Below are positions 1 to 6,307 of a DNA stretch of 10,342 bases, one piece after another (positions within the stretch are counted from its first letter, which is position 1; every line of letters begins with the position of its first letter). The notes under the pieces were generated by a model. It was given only the letters and a program-made list of their open reading frames with translations, made no database searches and was not told the origin of the DNA. The DNA is taken from positions 1 through 10,342 of the forward strand of contig CAZFGL010000078.1 in NCBI GenBank assembly GCA_964518645.1, in the 5' to 3' direction. Source of the stretch: HGM13006 sp964518645 (GTDB taxonomy: Bacteria > Bacillota > Clostridia > Oscillospirales > Oscillospiraceae). The position numbers were made by a program, and so were the translations under genes.

Positions 1-95
1 TGTTCGATCTGCTGGAGGGTGATAATCTCACCGGACGGAAACAGCATATCACCGATAACGGCTATAAGTTTATTGATCTGGCCGATATTTCATAA
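1..95 (+). CDS. parE: DNA topoisomerase IV/gyrase subunit B, C-terminal end (partial)
   Basis: Only the last 30 codons are present; the frame opens at base 3 and ends in TAA at 93-95. The peptide begins FDLLEGDNLTGRKQHI and ends in LADIS. It fits the extreme C-terminus of GyrB/ParE proteins, where a short TOPRIM/C-terminal segment of the form 'R+.FI..NA....DI' closes the protein. The full protein would be the ATPase/TOPRIM half of a type IIA topoisomerase. The assignment leans heavily on context: a type IIA A subunit starts 17 bases downstream, and B-A pairs in this order are standard. On the peptide alone the call would be weak. Whether it is ParE or a second GyrB cannot be decided here; the symbol is provisional. 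Confidence 0.7.
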   Translation, partial: FDLLEGDNLTGRKQHITDNGYKFIDLADIS

Positions 96-112
96 AGGAG
101 GACGGTTCGACC

Positions 113-2350
113 GTGGCAAAAAAGAAAACTGAAACCACCACCCATAAAGAAAACCCAAATGTAATCGGCCTTCACGCTGAGGTGATCGAACAGCCCATTA
201 CAGAAACCCTGGAAATCAACTTCATGCCTTACGCCATGAGCGTTATTATGTCCCGTGCGATCCCTGAGATCGACGGATTTAAGCCCTCGCACAGAAAGCT
301 CCTTTACACCATGTATAAAATGGGGCTCCTGTCCGGAAACAGAACCAAGTCTGCCAACATTGTCGGCCAGACCATGCGTCTTAACCCCCATGGTGACGCA
401 GCCATTTATGAAACCATGGTACGTCTGAGTAAGGGATATGAAGCGCTGCTCCATCCCTTCGTGGATTCCAAGGGCAACTTCGGTAAGGCCTACTCCCGGG
501 ACATGGCTTATGCCGCTTCCCGTTATACGGAGGCAAGGCTGGACGGCTTCTGTCAGGAGCTTTTCCGGGACATCGACAGCGAGACAGTTGACTTTGTAGA
601 CAACTATGACAGCACCATGAAGGAGCCATCTCTGCTGCCTACCACATTCCCCAATGTGCTGGTCTCTGCAAACAACGGCATCGCCGTAGGCATGGCCAGT
701 ATGATCTGTGGGTTTAACCTGCGGGAGGTCTGTAAGGCTGCCGTTGCAAGAATCAAAAATCCGGACTGCGACCTGAAGGAATACCTGATTGCACCGGATT
801 TCCCCTCCGGCGGTGAGCTGATTTATAAAGAAGATGAGATCGACTCGATTTACAAAACCGGCCGCGGAAGCTTTAAGGTTCGTGGTAAGTGGCGTTATGT
901 CAAAACCGGAAATCTGGTAGAGATCTACGAAATTCCCTATACCACCACTACCGAGGCAATTATCGACAAGGTTGCAGATCTGATTAAGGCCGGCAAAATC
1001 AAAGAGATCTCTGACATGCGCGATGAGACTGACCTCTCCGGTCTGAAGCTGACCATTGATCTCAAACGTGGGGTAGACCCGGACAAGCTCATGGCAAAGC
1101 TTATGAAGATGACCACCTTGCAGGACAGCTTCCCCTGTAACTTTAATATTCTCATCGCCGGATTCCCCAGAGTCATGGGCGTTGGAGAGATTCTGGATGA
1201 GTGGACCGCATGGAGAACGGAGTGTGTCCGCCGCAGAGTATACTATACCCTGAACAAAAAGAAGGAGAAGCTGCATCTGCTCCTCGGTCTTCAGAAGATT
1301 CTGCTGGATATTGATAAAGCCATTTCCATTATCCGCGAAACAGAGCTGGAAGAGGACGTTATTCCCAATCTGATGATCGGATTTGGCATTGATGAGGTTC
1401 AGGCGAATTATATTGCGGAGATCAAACTCCGGAATATTAACCGTGAGTATATTTTGAAGCGTACTCAGGAGACTGACGAACTGCAAAAGGAGATTGAGGA
1501 TCTTGAGGATATCGTCAATTCTCCCCGCCGGATCAAGAGCATCATTGTAAAGGAACTGGAAGCGGTTGCAAAGAAATACGGCGCAGACCGCAAGACCACT
1601 GTGATCTATGATGATGTGGAGGAATACGAAGAAGAAGTCGATGAGACCCCGGATTATCCGGTACATCTCTTTGTGACCAAAGCCGGATACCTGAAGAAAA
1701 TCACCCCCCAGAGTCTCCGTATGAGCGGAGAACAGAAGTTCAAGGAGGGAGATAAGCTCGATTTCACAGTAGAAACCACCAACAAAGCAGAAATTCTGGT
1801 GTTTACGGATAAGTATCAGGTTTACAAAGCAACCCTTTCTGAGTTTGATGATTCCAAAGCCAGCATTCTGGGTGATTATCTCCCCACAAAGCTGGGCTTC
1901 GACGAGGGTGAGAGCGTAGTGGCTGTATGCCTCCCCGGGGATTATACGGGCTTTATGCTCTTTGCATACGAAAACGGCAAGGTTGCAAAGGTCGCTCTCA
2001 GCACTTATGATACCAAATCCAACCGGAGACGGCTCACTGGTGCCTACAGTGACAAGAGTCCCCTGAAAGGGGTACTCTGCCTGAAGGCGGACACCAATGT
2101 GGTTCTGTATTCCAGTGACGGCAGAGGCCTGATCGCAAACACGGCACTTCTGGCTGCCAAAACCACCAGAACCACCATCGGCGTTGCCACCATGAGTCTG
2201 AAAAAGAAGGCAAATCTGGATCACATGCTTCTGCTGGATGAGGCCGGGATCCAGAACGTGAGCCGGTATCGCAGCAAAAACCTTCCCGCTGCCGGCGCCA
2301 TTTTGAAGGACGAGGATGCCGAGGACAAGCAGCTTTCTCTGGACATTTGA
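113..2350 (+). CDS. parC: DNA topoisomerase (ATP-hydrolysing) subunit A, divergent ParC/GyrA type
   Basis: This is the DNA breakage-reunion subunit of a type IIA topoisomerase, 745 aa, acting with the B subunit encoded just upstream. The start is GTG at 113, with AGGAGG at 96-101 eleven bases before it. The N-terminal signature is SRAIPEIDGFKPSHRK (about 47-62), with conserved K57 and H60. The HGD motif is at 93-95. The catalytic tyrosine is Y138 in AASRYTEARL, preceded by the conserved Arg. FPNVLVSANNGIAVGMAS (179-196) matches the conserved tower/winged-helix region. Residues 440-490 form the coiled-coil arm. From about 515 on there is a shortened beta-pinwheel (VHLFVTKAGYLKKI and related blades). 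I see no canonical GyrA box (QRRGGKG), so a ParC-like decatenase role is favoured over a supercoiling gyrase. Oddities: the position of quinolone-contact Ser83 of E. coli GyrA is Ala (A96), His78 is Asn (N91), and the usual PPHN stretch after GIAVGMA is replaced by ICGF. ParC versus an alternative GyrA remains open. Confidence 0.93.
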   Translation: MAKKKTETTTHKENPNVIGLHAEVIEQPITETLEINFMPYAMSVIMSRAIPEIDGFKPSHRKLLYTMYKMGLLSGNRTKSANIVGQTMRLNPHGDAAIYETMVRLSKGYEALLHPFVDSKGNFGKAYSRDMAYAASRYTEARLDGFCQELFRDIDSETVDFVDNYDSTMKEPSLLPTTFPNVLVSANNGIAVGMASMICGFNLREVCKAAVARIKNPDCDLKEYLIAPDFPSGGELIYKEDEIDSIYKTGRGSFKVRGKWRYVKTGNLVEIYEIPYTTTTEAIIDKVADLIKAGKIKEISDMRDETDLSGLKLTIDLKRGVDPDKLMAKLMKMTTLQDSFPCNFNILIAGFPRVMGVGEILDEWTAWRTECVRRRVYYTLNKKKEKLHLLLGLQKILLDIDKAISIIRETELEEDVIPNLMIGFGIDEVQANYIAEIKLRNINREYILKRTQETDELQKEIEDLEDIVNSPRRIKSIIVKELEAVAKKYGADRKTTVIYDDVEEYEEEVDETPDYPVHLFVTKAGYLKKITPQSLRMSGEQKFKEGDKLDFTVETTNKAEILVFTDKYQVYKATLSEFDDSKASILGDYLPTKLGFDEGESVVAVCLPGDYTGFMLFAYENGKVAKVALSTYDTKSNRRRLTGAYSDKSPLKGVLCLKADTNVVLYSSDGRGLIANTALLAAKTTRTTIGVATMSLKKKANLDHMLLLDEAGIQNVSRYRSKNLPAAGAILKDEDAEDKQLSLDI

Positions 2351-2364
2351 AATGAGGAATCCCG

Positions 2365-3231
2365 ATGAATCAGAAAATACTGGATATTTCGAAGAATATT
2401 TTTTGGATCACCTTCGGCAGTGCGGTGTTCGCTCTGGGATTTGATCTGTTCCTGCTGCCCCATCAGATCGGTGCAGGCGGTATTTCCGGTCTGGCTGTGG
2501 TCATTGCAAGCCTGATTCCGTCCCTGTCAGTTGGTGTGATCTCCCTTGTGATCAACATTCCCCTGTTTCTGGCCGGGTATAAGTTCGTTGGCCGGAAATT
2601 CTTCTGGGGCAGTCTCGCAGGCATGGCCATTTCCTCAGTATTGATCGACCTGTTCGCCTTTGTTCCTTCCATTGACTGTGAGCCCCTGCTGGGTGCCATA
2701 TTCGGCGGTATCTCTGTGGGCGTTGGGTGCGGTATTGTCTTTATGCAGGGAGCTTCTACCGGTGGTGTGGACATTATCGGACGGCTCCTGCGATGCAAAT
2801 TTCAAAATCTCTCCATTGGTAAGCTCGTTCTGGTGGTGGATCTGTGTATAGCAGTGATCACCGCAGTGGCCTTTAAAGATGTCAACAAGGGACTTTACTG
2901 TACCGTAGCCCTTTATATCAGCTCCATTGCTGTGGATGGCGTGGTCTATTCCTTTGACTATTCCCATGTGGCCATTGTGGTTACGGACAAATCCGACGAG
3001 ATCCGGGATGCCATTGCAGCGAAGCTGGATCGGGGCTGTACCTTCCTGAAGGGGGAGGGGGCCTATACCGGCCAGAAGAAAAACGTGATTTTCTGCGCCA
3101 TCAAGCGCAGACAGGCCGCAGAACTGAAGGAACTGGTCATGGAGCAGGATCCTGCTGCATTTATGGTGCTCCAGGAGGCGCACCAGGTTCTCGGAGAAGG
3201 GTTTGAACGCTACAGCAAAAATCAGCTGTAA
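2365..3231 (+). CDS. YitT family membrane protein (YitT_membrane + DUF2179)
   Basis: This 288-aa polytopic membrane protein of the YitT family is widespread in Firmicutes; its substrate or function is not firmly established. Hydrophobic segments lie at about 12-31, 38-53, 56-71, 79-100, 108-128, 150-170 and 177-195. Family motifs are visible: GAGGISG (36-42) after the first helix, and GVGCGIVFMQGASTGGVDIIGR (119-140), which is highly characteristic. The soluble C-terminal DUF2179 domain spans about 200-280 and contains RGCTFLKGEGAYTG (223-236) and the terminal 'DP.AFM.L.EAHQVLGEGF' block. The ATG at 2365 has GAGGA at 2354-2358, six bases upstream. The gap to the topoisomerase stop is 14 bases and to the next gene 12 bases, so co-transcription is likely. 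Length and motifs are normal for the family and nothing looks truncated. Confidence 0.93.
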   Translation: MNQKILDISKNIFWITFGSAVFALGFDLFLLPHQIGAGGISGLAVVIASLIPSLSVGVISLVINIPLFLAGYKFVGRKFFWGSLAGMAISSVLIDLFAFVPSIDCEPLLGAIFGGISVGVGCGIVFMQGASTGGVDIIGRLLRCKFQNLSIGKLVLVVDLCIAVITAVAFKDVNKGLYCTVALYISSIAVDGVVYSFDYSHVAIVVTDKSDEIRDAIAAKLDRGCTFLKGEGAYTGQKKNVIFCAIKRRQAAELKELVMEQDPAAFMVLQEAHQVLGEGFERYSKNQL

Positions 3232-3243
3232 GGGGGTAGTGCT

Positions 3244-4308
3244 GTGAAGAGACTGATACCACTAATCGTCCTGTTTTCCCTGCTTTGTGGATGTAGCCTG
3301 TGGGGGCGGAAAACCTATGTTTCCGTTACGCCCCACGATGAAGGGTATCAGGTGGCTGTTGATTCCAGCGCAATTACTGTCAGCAGTTATCTGGGACTGA
3401 AAAAAGCCATTCTGGATTTCGTAGAAGAGGGGATCACCGATGGGGTGATTCGTGTGGAATCCTATCCCGGTGAAATCACCGAGGATCTGGAGGATGCTGT
3501 CTATGAAATCTGGCGAAGTGAACCACTGGGTGCTTACGCAGTAGACTTTATGACCTACGACTGCGCAAAAATCGCAAGTCAGTATGAAATACATATCCAT
3601 AACACCTTCCGGCGCTCCATTGATGAGATAAACTCCATTATCTACGCCTCGAATCTGAATGTTGCCCAGCTGCGGATTCAGGATGCCATGGAAACCTATG
3701 AGGATACCCTGATCCTGCGGGTAGGGGAATATCAGGACTTTGATGTTCAGGCTATGGTAAACGAGATTTTTTCCGCAAATCCGGATTTTGCGTTGGAGCT
3801 TCCTGCGGTTACAATGACCTGTTATCCAGAATCCGGGGCACAGCGGATCCTGGAAATCACTTTTGACTACACTACAGAACAGGAGACGCTTCTGGCGTAT
3901 AAGACAGAAATGAACGACCGGATCGACCTTATTTCCAGACTCTACAGCAGTAATAATAACGAATCCTTCTGCGCAAGGCGCTTTTACGACCGGGTTCGAA
4001 GAGACGGCGTGCTGGTGGGCAATGTGGAGAAAACCTCCGTATTTGCAAACAGTGTCTACGGCGCAATTATTGAAAACAGCGCCACAAGCCTGGGCTATGC
4101 CCAGACCTACTGCATGCTGCTGGAAAGCAGAGGAATTCCCTGTGATTTGATTCAGGGGATCTACATGGGACAGAACCATTACTGGTGCCGTGTGGTGCTG
4201 GATGATGAACGGTATTATGTGGACCCTTCTCCCATCGTGGCGCAGAGTGAGTCCTTTATGCTTCTAGAGGACGAGCTTCCATACTACGGATATGAAATGA
4301 ATTCATAA
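3244..4308 (+). CDS. Lipoprotein with a transglutaminase-like domain (predicted inactive, Cys to Ser)
   Basis: A 354-aa predicted lipoprotein that starts at GTG 3244, with AGGGGGT at 3231-3237. The signal peptide (KRLIPLIVLFSLLCGC) ends in an LCGC lipobox, with Cys17 as the lipidation site. The middle (25-220) is not a family I recognise; it is mostly polar with predicted alpha/beta character. Residues 270-330 match the transglutaminase-like core of secreted clostridial proteins: VYGAIIENSATSLGYAQ lines up with 'aYGALveGkaVCeGYA', NHYWCRVVL with 'gHAWN.V.l', and YYVDPS with 'wY.vDvt'. His312 and Asp327 of the catalytic triad are kept, but the nucleophile position is Ser282 (codon AGC). The protein is therefore probably a binding or scaffold version, or uses Ser. 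It would sit on the outer face of the membrane. It is the last gene of the rightward run and ends at a strong terminator. Fold confidence is good; the biological role is unknown. Confidence 0.82.
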   Translation: MKRLIPLIVLFSLLCGCSLWGRKTYVSVTPHDEGYQVAVDSSAITVSSYLGLKKAILDFVEEGITDGVIRVESYPGEITEDLEDAVYEIWRSEPLGAYAVDFMTYDCAKIASQYEIHIHNTFRRSIDEINSIIYASNLNVAQLRIQDAMETYEDTLILRVGEYQDFDVQAMVNEIFSANPDFALELPAVTMTCYPESGAQRILEITFDYTTEQETLLAYKTEMNDRIDLISRLYSSNNNESFCARRFYDRVRRDGVLVGNVEKTSVFANSVYGAIIENSATSLGYAQTYCMLLESRGIPCDLIQGIYMGQNHYWCRVVLDDERYYVDPSPIVAQSESFMLLEDELPYYGYEMNS

Positions 4309-4352
4309 TAAAAATCATCCCGCAGGGAAGGTTCCCTGCGGGATGATTTTTA
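4309..4352. terminator. Bidirectional intrinsic terminator between convergent genes
   Basis: This is a perfect inverted repeat. The left arm, 4309-4329, reads TAAAAATCATCCCGC then AGGGAA; the right arm, 4332-4352, is its exact complement, with GG at the centre. The GC-rich core (CCCGCAGGGAA) is flanked by five A on the left and five T on the right, so each strand gives a hairpin followed by a U-tract. It begins immediately after the TAA (4306-4308) of the transglutaminase-like gene. On the other strand it contains the TAA (4350-4352) of the uracil-DNA glycosylase gene. It should stop both converging transcripts. Confidence 0.93.
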
Positions 4353-4931
4353 ATCTTCAAAAACAAGATGTTGACAGTGCTCCCGGGCCATAGCCTGCAA
4401 AGATTTCAGATCCCGGAAGGTCTCAGGACGTTTTGTCACATCCCGGAGCAGGGCAGAGGGGTGGTACATGGCCATACGCCATGTACCGTCAACCTGATGC
4501 CATGTTCCATGTTCCTTGGTGATTCGGAAGTTGGGGTTGATATACTGCATAGCCGCAATACGTCCCAGACAGACGATCAGCTTTGGCTGGATCAACCGGA
4601 TCTGGGTTTCCAGCCAGTCAATACAGCTGTCCTGCTCAGAATTCAGGGGATCCCGGTTTCCGGGGGGCCTGCATTTAACGATATTGCCGATATAACAATT
4701 ACGACGGCTCAGTCCAATAATGGACAGCATCTCATCCAGAAACTGACCGGCACGTCCCACAAATGGCACTCCCTGAATATCCTCCTGTTCTCCCGGCCCT
4801 TCGCCGATGAACATGATCTCTGCATCTGCCGGGCCAACCCCGAACACAACGTTTTTTCGGGTTTCGCATAATCCGCAACGGGTACAGCTGAGACAGTCAT
4901 TTTTCAGGGAATCTAAATCCCGGTATTCCAT
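4350..4931 (-). CDS. Uracil-DNA glycosylase, family 4 (4Fe-4S)
   Basis: A 193-aa enzyme that removes uracil from DNA, starting base excision repair in the cytoplasm. Four Cys suited to the family's [4Fe-4S] cluster are seen: C16 and C19 (CTRCGLCETR), C87 in NIVKCRPPGNRDP (83-95), and C103. Motif A is GEGPGEQED (43-51), followed by GVPFVGRAGQFLDEML (54-69). Motif B is YHPSALLR (156-163) with H157. The motif A and B residues and overall length match family 4/UdgA proteins such as the Thermus enzyme. Older annotations call these 'phage SPO1 DNA polymerase-related'. The start ATG (complement of 4929-4931) has AAAGGAA at 4942-4948, which lies across the end of the upstream carboxypeptidase gene. 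The 7-base gap implies co-transcription from the carboxypeptidase promoter. Its stop codon lies inside the terminator stem. C13 and C22 are extra cysteines near the cluster motif. Confidence 0.95.
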   Translation of the reverse strand: MEYRDLDSLKNDCLSCTRCGLCETRKNVVFGVGPADAEIMFIGEGPGEQEDIQGVPFVGRAGQFLDEMLSIIGLSRRNCYIGNIVKCRPPGNRDPLNSEQDSCIDWLETQIRLIQPKLIVCLGRIAAMQYINPNFRITKEHGTWHQVDGTWRMAMYHPSALLRDVTKRPETFRDLKSLQAMAREHCQHLVFED

Positions 4932-4938
4932 ATGTGTC

Positions 4939-6225
4939 TCATTCCTTTCCGGAGTGTTTAATAATTCGCACTAAGACAACCACAACCACAAGCAGAAGAA
5001 CAAATGCAGTGGCAAGAACGGCCAGTAACAGTGTCTCCACAGAGACCCCCAGCGTCTCCGCAACCTGTGTGATCACCGGTGGGATCTGCGCAGAGGCCTC
5101 CTGCTCCGGTGCGGGTTCCAGGGAAGCTACCACGGTGGGTTCGGGTGTGGGCTCAGGTGCTAAACTGGGTGAGGGGGACGGCGTTGGTTCCGGGGTCTGT
5201 GTAGGCTCCGGTGTTGGCGTTACTGTGGGCGAAGGTGTTGGAGTCGGGGGCACGGAAGGGGTGGGGGACGGTGTTTCCACCGGCTGAGTCGCAAGGAACT
5301 CCTGATATACAAGGGCAGTGTCATAGTTTTCAATGCCCCAGTCCAGCAGTTTTGCCGTCTCTACAAAGCTTCCTGTAATGTTTTCTCCGTCCTGCTCATA
5401 TTTTTTTGCCCCAAGAACCACAGCAAGAAAGGTGTGCTCTCCCACATAAGCGGTGCTGACCAGACAGCAACCGGCGGGGGTGGTAAATCCGGTTTTCATG
5501 CCGAAGGCACCGCTGTACTGATACAACGGATAATCCGAACCCTCCAGCAGATAATTTGTGGTCTTTAAAGTACGCTCTTCACTGAGATTGGTTTCACGGA
5601 TGGTAGCGGTCACCGAGGAACAGATCTCAACAATGGTGTCATATGCCATGGCAGCCTGCGCGATCCTTGCGAGATCCGATGCGGTTGTGTAGTGATTTTC
5701 GTCATGAAGTCCGTTTGCATTGACAAAGTGTGTATTCACACATCCCAGATCCAGCGCTTCCTGATTCATCAGCGCCACAAAATCTTCAATGGAACCGGAA
5801 ATATGGATGGCCAATGCATTCGCCGCTTCATTTGCAGAGACGATCATCAGGCATTGAAGCAGTTCGTATATGGTCATTTCCTCTCCGGTCTTCAGTTCTG
5901 CGGAGGAAGCCCCATCCGGAATTCCCTGATAGATTCCCTCCGGCAGAGTAACCCATGCAGAAGGGTCACAGTATTTCATGGTCAGCAGTGCAGTCATGAT
6001 TTTTGTGGTACTGGCGGGATACATGATCTCCTGTGCATTTTGCGTGAAGAGAGGCTGCCCGGAATCTGCATCCAGAAGAACACCTGCACCGGCATCCAGA
6101 GTGAGCGGGGCGGGTTCCGGTACGGAATCAGATTCATAAATTGACTCCGTCGCAAACACAGGGGTAATCAGGGACAGAATCAACGCCATTAAAACCATGA
6201 TACTGAAAAACTTGTTTTTTGTCAT
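4939..6225 (-). CDS. D-alanyl-D-alanine carboxypeptidase (peptidase S11, PBP5/DacF-like)
   Basis: A 428-aa penicillin-binding protein of the low-molecular-weight class. It trims the terminal D-Ala from peptidoglycan pentapeptides outside the membrane. An N-terminal signal peptide (about 1-25, cleavage likely after VFA) precedes the catalytic domain. All three active-site motifs are intact: SxxK at S72-K75 (PASTTK), SxN at S130-N132 (VSANEA), and KTG at 244-246 (GMKTGFT). GLHDENHYTTASDLA (172-186) is also family-typical. The catalytic domain ends near 310. The usual PBP5 C-terminal beta domain and amphipathic anchor are missing. In their place are a Pro/Thr/Ser/Glu-rich linker (about 317-375), a short segment, and a strong C-terminal transmembrane helix (about 396-422) with a basic tail (RIIKHSGKE). 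The start ATG (complement of 6223-6225) has AGGAGC at 6235-6240, nine bases away. It is followed by the uracil-DNA glycosylase gene in the same unit. Confidence 0.95.
   Translation of the reverse strand: MTKNKFFSIMVLMALILSLITPVFATESIYESDSVPEPAPLTLDAGAGVLLDADSGQPLFTQNAQEIMYPASTTKIMTALLTMKYCDPSAWVTLPEGIYQGIPDGASSAELKTGEEMTIYELLQCLMIVSANEAANALAIHISGSIEDFVALMNQEALDLGCVNTHFVNANGLHDENHYTTASDLARIAQAAMAYDTIVEICSSVTATIRETNLSEERTLKTTNYLLEGSDYPLYQYSGAFGMKTGFTTPAGCCLVSTAYVGEHTFLAVVLGAKKYEQDGENITGSFVETAKLLDWGIENYDTALVYQEFLATQPVETPSPTPSVPPTPTPSPTVTPTPEPTQTPEPTPSPSPSLAPEPTPEPTVVASLEPAPEQEASAQIPPVITQVAETLGVSVETLLLAVLATAFVLLLVVVVVLVRIIKHSGKE
5101..5277 (-). repeat. Low-complexity Pro/Thr/Ser/Glu-rich repeat tract inside the carboxypeptidase gene
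   Basis: This tract encodes residues about 317-375 of the carboxypeptidase, built from irregular TPxP/SPxP/PEPT units. At the DNA level the plus strand is a degenerate array of G-rich triplets and hexamers (ggttccggtgt, gtgggcg, ggggac), with several GGG or longer runs such as 5137-5151 and 5246-5267. It looks like a flexible wall-spanning spacer that lifts the catalytic domain off the membrane. Such tracts commonly vary in length between strains, although the copies here are imperfect. Confidence 0.75.
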
Positions 6226-6243
6226 TTAAAAAAAGCTCCTGAT

Positions 6244-6270
6244 ATGTTACAATGTTGAAAGACAGGACAA
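6244..6270 (-). promoter_or_regulatory. Possible promoter for the carboxypeptidase-glycosylase unit
   Basis: On the minus strand, TTGTCC (6265-6270) and TAACAT (6244-6249) sit 15 bases apart. Each matches the sigma-A consensus at 4 of 6 positions, and the spacing is short. An alternative -10 is TATGAT, present twice in the overlapping stretch 6270-6280, but no convincing -35 lies upstream of it. A promoter must lie somewhere in this 82-base divergent gap, but the exact one is uncertain. Confidence 0.22.
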
Positions 6271-6282
6271 TCATATCATAAT
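6255..6282 (+). promoter_or_regulatory. Candidate promoter of the comEA-like/two-component operon
   Basis: TTGAAA (6255-6260) and CATAAT (6277-6282) are separated by 16 bases, close to the sigma-A consensus (5 of 6 in each box). Transcription would begin near 6289, leaving a short leader with AAAGGA at 6291-6296 before the GTG at 6308. This also argues against a start further upstream. No terminator or strong internal promoter was seen through the next four genes. Confidence 0.5.
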
Positions 6283-6290
6283 TTTGGTGG

Positions 6291-6296
6291 AAAGGA
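6291..6296 (+). promoter_or_regulatory. Ribosome binding site that decides the start of the comEA-like gene
   Basis: AAAGGA lies 11 bases before GTG 6308. The longer reading frame opens at TTG 6284, which would put this site inside the coding sequence and leave the TTG without any Shine-Dalgarno and on top of the predicted -10 box. The GTG is therefore preferred. Confidence 0.6.
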
Positions 6297-6307
6297 AAGT
6301 CTTTGCT

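Noticed and set aside
62..2224. A 720-codon open frame on the minus strand, fully antisense to the topoisomerase A gene
   Set aside because: Its product has no recognisable domain and a Cys/His/Ile-rich composition typical of antisense shadow reading. The plus-strand gene has all family motifs and a good ribosome site. The length reflects codon bias of the real gene.
3262..4179. A 305-codon minus-strand open frame opposite the transglutaminase-like lipoprotein gene
   Set aside because: No ribosome site or protein motif was seen. The plus-strand reading has a signal peptide with lipobox and a recognisable domain.
4368..4871. A plus-strand 167-codon frame opposite the uracil-DNA glycosylase gene
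   Set aside because: The minus strand carries all glycosylase motifs; the plus frame has none and would begin just after a terminator.
4934..5287. A plus-strand 117-codon frame encoding a Gly/Ser/Val-rich repeat protein
   Set aside because: It is the mirror of the Pro/Thr stalk of the carboxypeptidase. The repeats follow from the low-complexity coding sequence on the other strand, and there is no plausible gene start context.
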